A stretch of DNA of 64,000 nt from Romanomermis culicivorax (taxonomy: Eukaryota; Nematoda; Enoplea; Mermithida; Mermithidae): the NCBI GenBank assembly GCA_963922205.1, contig CAWUHX010000263.1, forward strand, positions 186,001-250,000. The letters run 5' to 3'. The stretch's first letter is position 1. Each line of letters starts with the position of its first letter. The notes under the pieces were generated by a model. That model was not told the origin of the DNA, made no database searches, and was given only the letters and a program-made list of their open reading frames with translations. This document shows positions 45,748 to 57,700 of this stretch, in pieces. The position numbers and the translations under genes were made by a program.

Positions 45748-48700
45748 ATGGGAGCTTATCTTTCGGAACCGGTTTGTGAAAAAATATCCGAGGCGGGCGA
45801 GAACAATCGTATTCGATACGGCGCTTCGGCCATGCAAGGTTGGCGGATGCAACAAGAAGTAACACTAGGTCTCAAATCTATATATACAGGAATCAGTTGA
45901 AATAGGAATTCTCAATTTTAAGCTTAAAGGACTAAAATAACTGACTTTATGCAAATTCACACAATAAAAAGTATAAACGCGCTAAGATTATAAACGTAAT
46001 AACTCCGTGGGATAATTAACTCATTTTTTTTAAAGGATGCTCACAATTGTATACCAGATTTCGACAACGGTGCTTCATTTTTTGCCGTCTACGACGGACA
46101 CGGTGGTAAAAAAATTGTCTCCATTCTAGAAATGAATAAGTGTTAAATAATAAATTTTATCATAACAGGCATGGAAGTTTCTAAATTCGCGTCGGATGAA
46201 TTTCCGCAGACGTTGACGTCGATGGACGATTGGAAAAACGGACAAATAAGTCAAGCTTTAGAAAACGCATTTTTGAAATTCGACGAAAAATTACTAGAAC
46301 CAGAAATTATAGAAAAAATGAACGAAATATCGGGTGTCAGCGACGCCGAAGAAAAAGGTAACATTTAGGGTGAGCCAAAAATGGCGTTAACTTTCAAAGA
46401 CTTTCATAGCTTTCGAATGGATGAAGCTTTTTAAATGTGGTTTGCTGACTTCGATAGATAAAGCATCTGGCATGAATACTAAAAAGTTTCAGCTATATTG
46501 CTCGAATATTGACCGACTAGAATCAAAAATACTTTGCGAAAAAACCACGAAAATCGAAAAAATCAACATGTTTTATAACGGAAAAAAGTATATAACAGCT
46601 GAAGACTACAAAAGCCGTTGAAATGTGTCCTCTTTTTTGTTTCACCATTAATTTTAACCGTTTTTCGAACTGGTCAATGACAGAATTGATTTTGCTTTTT
46701 CTAATTTCAAAATGAAAGTTCTTGGTTTAGGAAAAATTTTGCCCATATTGAAACAAGAAACTGACGGGTTTAAATTACGTGCGAATTACAAATTTGAGAG
46801 ATTTTTAAAGTATTCTTGAGTTTGAACGACATTACAAAACTTTTTCCACATTAGCATAACTTTTATATAATAGTTTCTGAAAAATTACCATTTTTACAAA
46901 ATTTTTGTTTATGTAAAAGCCATAAAAGCTAGAAGCATAAAACTTAGCCTTTACAACAAAAATAAAGGGGGTCTAATGCAGCAATCCGCATTAAAAAAGC
47001 TCCGTCCGTTCAAAAGTTATGGAAGTCAGCACGGGTCGCCTTTTTTGGCTCACCTTGTATAAATATTGATTACGCGTGCCAAATTTCCAAATCTTCTGGC
47101 TACTCCTTTGTGTAGGCAAATATGCAACCCATAAAGACAAGCTTGAGTTCAGTTTGAAAAAAATATTAAATTAAATATTGATCAAGCTATTGATGCATTG
47201 TATCATCACTTCGGCTAACACAGAGCGAGGGTAACTTAAAGACATTTATTTTTTATGGTATGAAATACAGTGCGTAACCAATTTAAAAAGAATCGTGCCG
47301 AAATTTCTTTTTTGCTACGACTTATTACAAAAGCTTTTCTATGTTTGTGTGCAAAATATGTACAGATATATTTGTCCAAATGTTCTTGTTGGAAAGACGT
47401 TCGTCAAGCCTCCAAAACCGAAAACTATCAAAAAATTTTCAGCGCTTCACACCGGATTTAAAATTACATTATTCATAGAGTGGTTCATTCAATTGTGCTT
47501 GAAAACTATTTCTAAACAATCTTTACCGCTCTGGTTTGAAGCACCTATAGCATAAACATTGAGTGATTTCTTGCTTTTTTACTTTCACGGTAAAAGCTGG
47601 GAGTGGGCATACGCACACTCGACTCAAAGCATGCATGTAACGGCACTCCAAAGTCTGGGTATCGGACGACTTTTTTTGGGACTGGGGGTCACTTATTCCT
47701 TAAAATTTTTACGGGAGGAATTTCTGAAAAAAAAAATTCGATTTTTCCACCAAAAAATTGAAAAAAGGTTCGCAAAATAGTGATTTTCGTCTTAAAAAAT
47801 GTATCAATGGCGCAAAACGCCAAGAAAATTGACGTTTTTGACCATTTTTTGTTAAAAAAATGACATTTTTCATCAAAAATGGACATTTTACAGAATTTTT
47901 CCGACCAAGAGTATGGGGGTCCTTATGACTACCATATGGATAGGATTGGAAAATCCTGAGGGTTCGCCCAATGGCTAGCCATATGGCCGACGATTTCTGG
48001 GGGGTTCCTATAGCACTTCATCCTCAATTACATGATGACCCATATCATGATTATGTCACTATCAACTATCACAAAGAACTTTTTTATCACCAAAGAAGGA
48101 ACATTGCAATAAGTTTATGTAGAAAACGATGATTTAGTTTACATACCTGAAGTACTTTACCTGTGTACTAGAGTATACATAAAATTTTACTTTGTACAAA
48201 GATTTGTCTGCCGTGCCGTGTGAGTGTTAAAAAAATTCCGTTATCGAAAAGCTCCCACTTTTCAATTGGAGAAAGACCAGTGAATCGGGCGGAAAAAGCA
48301 AGCAAATCTTGATTCCAGAAGCCATATTTTAAATGAACGAATCAAATTTAATTTCTCATCGCTAAAGTTTTGTTGGAGTACATCGCCTCCTTTCCGAAAG
48401 GCCATTTCAGGAAGAATCAAATCGCATTTTGATGCGGAAAAGTTAGTAGCTTTACTGAATTCTCAAGGATTTTCTGGATCATAATTTGCCTTGAATAATG
48501 ATAAAAATAATGTTTCAAGTGGAACTGTAATCAAAGAAGCTCAATCAAGTATCTGAATGGCTATTCAAAAATCAACTGAAAGAATTTGAATAAAGTGAGC
48601 AACTAGCCACAAATAGTTGATCAGGCAATATTATTGTTTGAATATAAAAAAATCGAAATCATGATTATTACTGCGTACAGTCAGGTATTTCAGAAGACGA

Positions 48701-51700
48701 AGACGATGAAGATAAGACCAGGCTGTTGGAAGAAGCGTCTTTGCCTTTGGAGGAAGTGTTGAGCAGGTACGGTGTCACTTTACGACGGAAAAAGCGCGAT
48801 TCGGGTGATTCATCCGCGTCTGATGTGGAAGAAACCGAACGGGCAAAACAAGACATTCCAGTAAGTGAGAGAAACGAAAAATGTTCCATTTTTAGGAGAA
48901 AGTTTTCAAGAAAATCTTTCTCATTCGCTCTAAGTCTCGAAATTTTTCGATTAATGTTTTAAAAATGTAATTATCCGTTCTATTTGAAAGGCAAAAAATA
49001 CCAAAAAGCAAGAGAAACCGGTCAAAAGGGACGCTAACGGTGTTGTTAAAAGCCCAACGAAAGATGATAATCCGCCTGATGATCCGAAAATCCGTACCGA
49101 AAATGACGGTTTAGAACCGGAAAGTAAAAAGGTTCGATTAATTTCGACGACGACAGAATCGACTATGAATGATATTACACGTCCTGTTGTTGAAAGTCTG
49201 GATAGTAAATTGGACACTGAAGTTAGCAGTAGTACCGAAAATGAAATATCGCCAGCGGATTCGGTAAGAAACGGGTCGAAAAATGAAGCCAAAATAGAAA
49301 TGAAAGAAGAAGACACAGTTGGAGAAGATATGAAAATCGAATGCCGAAAAGTTGAAACCAACGAAAAAGGGTGAAAGATTTTTGCGTTGAAATTTTTTTT
49401 CTTCACCGTTTTGTAATTGGGACAAATTCCACAGAACCGCTAATAACTAACATGCTTGAGACGAGCGAATTAATGTTGAAAAATTCCCTTGATACAAATT
49501 CAGTCTTTCGGCGTGCGTTTTGATTCTAGAAGTTCGCGACTTTACAAAATTAACTAATTCTTCCTGCCATAAGAACATCCTTGACTATAACTTTCTTAGA
49601 TTTTGGTGTCTTCAACTTTGACATGAGTTTTCTTTTTGATTAAAAATGTCAATTTTGAACTAGAAGTGCTCATAAACGTCAATTTTCTCGGCGCTTCGCA
49701 CCATGAAGTTATTTTTTACGTTTTTAGACAAAAATTACTGTTTTTTGAACCTTTTTCGGACTTTTTTTGATGAAAAATTGAATTTTCTTCCATGACTTCC
49801 CCCTCCCAAAAAAATTTTTGGAAATCATTGACCCCGGCCCTTAAAATTGACCACAATTGAGAATATAAACATTGTTTTTCCGTTTCTTTTCTGAAATCAA
49901 AATGCGTTGCATATTTCCATGAACAATGAATATTATTCTGAATTTCAAAATTTTTCAACGATCTATATATATGTTATTATGTTTTTGTAGAATAACAAGT
50001 ATTCTATTATTATAAATTCTGATATTTACTATCAATCTCACTTCTTGATTATGTTTTAAGTGAAGTTATATGCGAATCTACAGAAATCATCGAATGCCAT
50101 CGGGAAAACGGCAAAGCTCAAAATCAAAAATCTGTTTCCGATCAACCGAATGAAAAAAAAGACGGCGACGAGGACGAAGAAGAAGACGATGAAGAATACG
50201 AAGAATCCGGCGAGCAAGGGTGCGAAAATCTTCTTTTTGAACGAACTAACTCCTAGTTGTATAGGGGGTTTTGCAGATTTCAATTTACACTTTGGTACTC
50301 CAAGTCATGCATGCACATAGTAGAGTAGGCAGGAGGAGGTAAACCCTCCTACCGAGACCCTGGACACCCCCTGGCCCGAAAACACTCCAACCCCACTGAA
50401 CTTTTTCTAAGACTGTTTTTTTGATGATTTTTATGCATATTTTGTATGAAAAACATGCTTGTGGAGCTTTTATTTTTTTGCTCACTCACTCTCATCTGCT
50501 TCGATGAAAGTTCCAAGGGCCCTCCTCTCTGGAAAAATCCTGCCGTGCATGTTTGCTCCAAATCTTGTACTTGGCGTCTCGCAGAAATATCTTTCAAAAT
50601 AGCTTTCGATTATCCAATTCGAATTAAAATCCATTTTTACCGTGAACTATTGGCTCCATTCTATTTTCATTATAATTCCGGTCTGTGAGCAATTTTGTTT
50701 TTTGTAGCGATGATGAAGAAGATGACGACGAAGAGGATGATGAAGAAGAAGAAGAGGAGGGAGAAGGAGACGTGGAACGCCAAAGTTTGCGCGAAGTTTT
50801 GACCGAAGCGGCTTACGAAACGCTAGAACAATTTCCCGGTCCCAGCGTAGAAATTGTAAGCTTTCGTTTTAGTAATTTTTTTCAAATCAATTTTCTAACA
50901 CTCGAGTATAATATTTGTTCTCTTGAATGTAAGTTTAAAATGCTTAGTTCAAGATACACTTTCCACAAAAGATATAACAATCTTGATCTCCTGCCTGACA
51001 CATTTACAGTATAGGATGCCGGTTTTCAGTCGTCACTAGATTTTTATACCTTGACAAGACATTGAACTATTACAGTTTCTTTTCGCTTGGAAACGAAGAT
51101 ATTTTAGTTTTTTCGCTCCTTGGCAATCCAAACATAAACTTAGAACCCAATGTTAAACATAGAAAATCCAAAATTTTTATCTTTTCATGATTAATTTTTC
51201 AGCAAAAACGAAGTTTTAAATTTCTTAGCTCGGGGCAAGATCATCCAATACTAATGTTTTCAACAAGAAAGCCAGCTCGATTTACAGTGTAGCTTCAGTT
51301 TAGAATGTGTATTTGAATCAAAAAATCTGAATTCTGCCGTAAAAATTTTATGTGCTACCCTCGTGCTCGTTATCATAATTTGATATCAGGGTATGAAAAA
51401 TTCACGAAGTCTCAAGTTTTACAGTCATGCTTTCTAAAGTGCGATTAGAGATAACTAGAGCAAACAAACCATTTGTTCTTATGGTATTTTGCTTTTGGAG
51501 AGCGTGAGTTAAAGAAACATGTGCAATGCCGTTTCTTTTGGAAAAGAAAATTTTCTCACAATAATTGGAAGCGACAGTTTTCTTAAAAATTTAATTTTTT
51601 TCATCAATCATAATAACTTTTTCTAATTTATAATTCATGCAGTATCGTTAGCTAATATGAAATAAAAAGAAAAAGAATCGTCTTTGAAATTTTTGCCTAT

Positions 51701-54700
51701 ATCATACATGAAGAGTAGACCATTTAATGATTACCTATTTGTTAGTATTATATATGTCCGGCCCTGGCTAAAATGTCGCCTATGGGACAATTCTAGGTCC
51801 AATGTTATCACCACAGATGCCCGAGGCATCTGCTCCAGTGCCGTAGTATCTGGTACAGGCTGGCGTCAGCAGTTCTGATACTGCTGCTTTTAGTACCCCT
51901 ACAAATGGGAAATACGACTTTGTGCACTGTAGAGAGAGAAATTTTCATGGGAATCGACAATCCAAGGATGTCTTACGTGAGAATAATGATGCGAGTAAAA
52001 ACAAAATTTATTCCAAAACCAAGGTTTAATGATCAGCTTTATTGTCGCCGTTCTCATCAATATTAGAGCAGTGATTGAGTTGGTTTTCGATCAGAATAAA
52101 GACTAGTTTAGTTGCTTGGTTTACTAGACACGAGAAATTGATTTGTTTTGTTTGACGCAGGAAAATTTCGTAGCAAAGTTATCAGAATTTCTGACATAGT
52201 GTTTTTCGTAATGGTATTTTAATTCATTATTCCACATCCATTGAAATATTTTTGAACAACACCAGGTATGTTCCACAATGATCATTATTTTCATATTTTG
52301 CTTGATTCAACACTCAAGGATGTAATACTTCGTGAATAAAATTATTTTAAATTATTTATAACGCATCCTGTGCCCAACATATTATGTACAACGCGTCGGC
52401 GCAGGTTCCGAAGCACCCGCTTTAGCAAACAAATCATAATTTTTTATAAATAGTCATATTAATAATAATAATAATAATGATAACAATAGCTATACTAGTA
52501 ACAATAAAATAATTCAGTAGAATCCTATTGAAAGTTAAAAAATAGTATAGTAAATAGTGATGTGCGTCGGATATCTGAAGATCCGGACGAATATTGTGAA
52601 AAACAATATTCGGGTATTTTCGTTGTCCAAAAAAGAAGGAAAGGATACTGAAGTGTTAGGTGCTACATTATGGAGTATTCTCATGTGAGCGATTCCCATG
52701 TGAGAAGATTCCCAATTGAGTGAATTCCCATTGGGCGAATCCAAACGCGTCTATTCCCAACTGAGCAATTCCCCATTGAACGACTTCCCATGTCAGCGAT
52801 CCCCCATTGAGCGAATTCTCGAGTGGGCGAATTCCCATGTGAGTTATTTTCCGATTGAGCGAATTCCCAAAGGAGCTAATTCTCAATTGAACGATTCACA
52901 AATGAGCGGCTTCTTAATTCCAAACGAGCAATAGAGAATGCAATAACATTTTCTTCACCTTTTACTCCTTTACATTATATTTTTCTTTGTATGTATTTCT
53001 TTTTTATTTCGTTCTGTGTGTTGCAATTATGTTTTCGTTTATTTATGTCTTTGAATTTTATCTTTTATCTTTTTTCTTGTTTGCTCATGAAAGAATACAT
53101 TACAAGTTGTCATTCTTAATACGCATCATCTCCCATGTAATTATTATACAATGCGGCACGCTCTATTTTCTATTTAATTTTATTAGGTCGTTTTTTTATT
53201 ATGCCAATTTTTATTATGGGGCAATCAATACGTGAAGTTAAAGAGCAATAAAAACTCTACAAGATAGGGCTAATTGCAAGCTTTAATGACTCCATTTCGT
53301 CATACAGTATCAATCCTTTTGCAAGTACTTACAGCCAACTTCTGTACAATATTGTTTTCAACTTTCTTTGAACAGTACTTTATACGAGTTATCAGTTGTT
53401 GTAAAGTTTTTGCTTGCCAACCTTGGACGTAGACCAAAGACTTTAGATAAGACCAAAAATCCTCGATGGCTCGAACTTCAGGAACACGGGCAGGGTTTAA
53501 AGACTTTCCCAAAAATTCCACATTTTCGACACACAAGTGATCCAAAACAATTTTGGAATAATGTACACTCGCTTGATCTGGCCAAAAGGCATTTTTACCT
53601 TGAGTATAGTTGGTCCGATGTAACGGATGTACCTGCGCTTAATGCATTCATTCAAATGATGTTGAGTGTTGATGGCCTAGCCGGATTTGCAAATGAAAGT
53701 TTGTGACAAGCGATTGGGCCCAATGGCGACCCAAACCAAAATTTTCTGTTTTAACTTTGGTTTTTTAACAAATTTAACATCTGAAGGTGTATACCTGACA
53801 TGTCCAGAGTGTGAAACCCGCCACTGCCATTTATCGAGGAGTGCAACAAAGTAAAATATAACTCATCATCCATAATGAAATGTTTTTCACCAAAACATCA
53901 AAGAAGCCAGCCACACTTCATCTTTGCAAGTTAAATTTGCACATTAGATGGAGAGGGAATTCGAATTTTCTTCCTATACTGCAATTTTAACTTCTTATAA
54001 ACAATTTCGTGCATGTACGACTTGTCTTCGTTTTCGAAATGAGAAAATGTAAATTGTTTGCCTTCATCTAAGTGGTTAGGGTAAAACTTGTAGACGCGAG
54101 AATGTAAAGCTTCTTCTTTCGATAGCATTTTAGAAGCAAAATGTGTGGGCAAGAAAAAAAGGAATTTCCTTGCTCAAATGTAGATTTCACGCTCTTTACA
54201 ATGGAGTAACTCACTTCACACAATTTCAAAAATTGGTGTCACAGTAAAGGATTGAAAAAAGTCCAGATTTTTACCGGACACCCATTACAAAGAAAAATAT
54301 AAGGTAAAGTAGGAAAATTTGAAGAAAGTGTTATTATATTCTCGATCGTTCACATGGAAATCGCTCAATTGGGACTCGCTCACGTGGGAATTGCTCAATT
54401 GAGAATTCGCTCACTTGAAAATTCGCTCACTTGAGAATTCGCTCAATTGAGAATCGCTCAATTGAGAATTCGCTCAATCGGGAATCGCTCACAGGCGAAT
54501 CGCTCGATTGAGAATTCGCTCACGTGGGAATTCACTCACCTGGGAATCACTCACATGAGAATCTATTACACAAAGTTTCAACAACAAAGGTTCAGTAGTT
54601 TTGTAGTTGACCCAGTGTATTATTACTTGATATGTGACTTCTTTTTACCTCTTTGCAAACAACATTAAAAATATCCGGATATGCGAAGGTGCAAAAAACA

Positions 54701-57700
54701 CGGATATCCGGATATGGAAATTTTTCCAGCGCACATCACTAATTGTAAAATGTAAACAATACGTGTAAATAATGAATATTAAATAAGCGTCGTATTGAGG
54801 GCCATGTTTCTCGTTCAATCAAATGCGTTTAGTTTTAGTCAAAAAAATGACTGATTCTATTTATAGTTAAATAACTAAGAAGCGTCTATCTCTAACGTAT
54901 TTTATACATTTCCAGCATGTATTCAAGGCCAGATTTCATCTTAGTATCATAAAAACGACCATTGACGGAAAGGTTTTTAGATAAAGGATGAAGATCCTTG
55001 AAGGACTCGTAGAATAAGCGAATCAATTTGCGAACCAGGAATATACTCATACCCATACATGTAATTGGGGGAAGTGCTATGGGAACCCCTCCCCCAGAAA
55101 TCGTCGAACATATGGCTAGCTATTGGGCGACCCCCCCAGGATTTTCCAATCCTATGGCTAGCCATATGGTAGCCCTTGGGACCCCCATAGTTTTAGCCGG
55201 AAAAATACTGAAAAATGTCAATTTTTGAACAAAAAATGGTCAAAAACGTCAAGTACATATTTTATAATTTTTTAGAAAAAATTACTACTTTTTAAACCGT
55301 TTTTTTGGACATTTTTCATGGAAAAAATCAATTTTTTTTCCTTCAGGGACCCCTCCCCCAAAATTTTGGGAATTACTGACCCCCGGCCCCAAAAAAGTGT
55401 TCCAACCCCCCCCCCCAGACTTCGGAGCTCCGTTACATGTATGCTCATACCCGATCACGAATACTTGGAAATTTTCACGACTTTTATTTTCTCGAAATCT
55501 TAATTCATTCTCTAATCAACAGCCCGGCAACTCTAGCGGCACCACCGCTTGCGTTCTCGTAATTAAAGACGACCAGGTTTACGTCGCCAACGCCGGCGAT
55601 AGTCGCTGCGTCTTATGTCGCAATGGCAAAGCGCTAGATTTATCTATAGACCATAAACCGGAAGACGATGTCGAACGACGACGAGTCGAAGCGGCCGGCG
55701 GCGCCATTACAGCCGACGGTCGCGTGAACGGCGGTCTCAATATGTCCAGAGCTTTAGGTATTTATATATAAAGCTGAAGATCAAAATAACTTCTCATTGT
55801 TTATCCACTCAATTTTAAAAATGAAGGAAGCCGTTACAAATTACCGAAAAGCGACCCAAACTTCTACTTGAAATTCTGGTCGTTATTTCTTTCACATTTA
55901 CCCCTGTTGATGTTTTTCATGTTCCAAAATTTGCACAGGTCTACGCTTTTTTGGTTCTTCTTTTAAAAATTTGATTTGTCCGAAGTAAATATAGTTTATT
56001 AAAAATTAGGGAACAGACACATTCTTGAATTTCAGATCAGATCATGTTAATAATCAAGTTAAATTAATTTGCCTGTTTACGTTTCTAAGGTCACATGCAA
56101 ATATTTATAGAGTGTAAATTATCATTTCTGGCGAAAATTGATTCTGGTATTCTTGAAAAGCTCGAAAATAAATCTTCTCAGCACTTATTGCTACATGAGA
56201 TGTTTAATTTTACAGTTGAAAAAAGACGTTTTTATTGTTTTTCAAAATTTAGAAATTCATGTACATGGTTTTTTTTTTCAGTTTCTTAGTACTATAAGTT
56301 GGAAAAATGTCAAGTTCGGAGAAAGGTTTAAGAAAATTGGACGAAAAATATCTATTTTTGTCAAATATTCCAAAACTATCGAAGATTATTATTTAAATAC
56401 TTGAATGTAGCACTCTGGATATAAAAACGATAAATAATTGATTCAAATGTGAAAGCAGACAATTTCATTAAAAGCAGTAACGCTAGCTTACTAAAACGTT
56501 AACGTTTGATGTAATGACCACTTCCATTTCAATGCTCAATATATAAAAACTTCTAAAGTTCCGTATGTATAATTAACTGAATTAACTATGTAAGTCATAT
56601 TTCAGCCACACGAATTCAAAAGAATTGGAACTTTCTACTCATTTAATCCCTAAGCCGAACCCATGTAATTAGTATATTTGTTGTAGCAAATGTCAGAACT
56701 CACTCGATCGTAACTTCCATCGAACCTGGAGTGATTTTCAGATTTTCATTCAAAGAAATCGGGGAATTTTTTGATTTCTATATTCTGCACCAATTAACGA
56801 TTACTTTCCTGTTTTCTCTGTAGTCTAAATTCGCATTATTTTGAATACATTCTGCAGTAAAAATTCAGGTGCGTTGTGAGTAAATCTAAGGGAGGATATG
56901 TGCCAATAATCCTGCTGATTTCCCCAAAAATAAACTTGTAGGCTTTTTCAAGAACAATCATCGAAATTCATAATCATTTTGTATAATTCTGTGAATTTCT
57001 CGCTTTACTTTCAGGTGATCATTTCTATAAATCCAACGAAAAACTTCCTTTGAAGGACCAGATGATATCTCCCTTACCCGACATTCAAGTAGAAAAATTG
57101 CAAGACGACGATATGTTTTTAGTCCTCGCTTGCGACGGAATATGGTAATTTGAAATTTTGAGCCATTGAAGTAACGAATTTCGGATTTTTTCTCCAATAA
57201 TTTAATGGAGCGGATTTTCTAAAAGCTGATTCAAAGTAGGATTGATCCGGTTTTGTTACTGGTGTTCATTACAGCTGTAGTTTTTTCGATTTTGAATATT
57301 TTGACTTTCAGAACTGTCTCATTTATACGTGAAAACTTTCTGAAGTACTATTTTCGCTCTTGTATTTTTAGACTTCTTATGAATTGAAATATTTTTTGCG
57401 TCTAAAATACTGAAAAAGTTCATTTTCTTCGATCCATTAAAAATGATATTTCAGGAATTCGATGAGCAGCCAAGCTGTCGTAGATTTCGTCGCTCCTAGA
57501 TTGAAAGCTGGTATCGAACCGTTCAAAATTTGTGAAGAAGTTAGTGTTTTACATATAGATCATAGTAACATCTTCGAAATCGGATAATGATTTTCCGTGA
57601 AAGCTGAAAACGATGATTAGAATTTTGGTCAAAATAACAAAAATCAAAATTAACTGCAAATCAATCAATTTTAAATGCATAATCTGTCAGAAATGCAGTT

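Noticed and set aside
51684..51878. Coding exon in the GC-rich island of PPM1G intron 7
   Set aside because: The phosphatase reading joins exon 7 to exon 8 directly in phase. The island shows no recognised motif on either strand.
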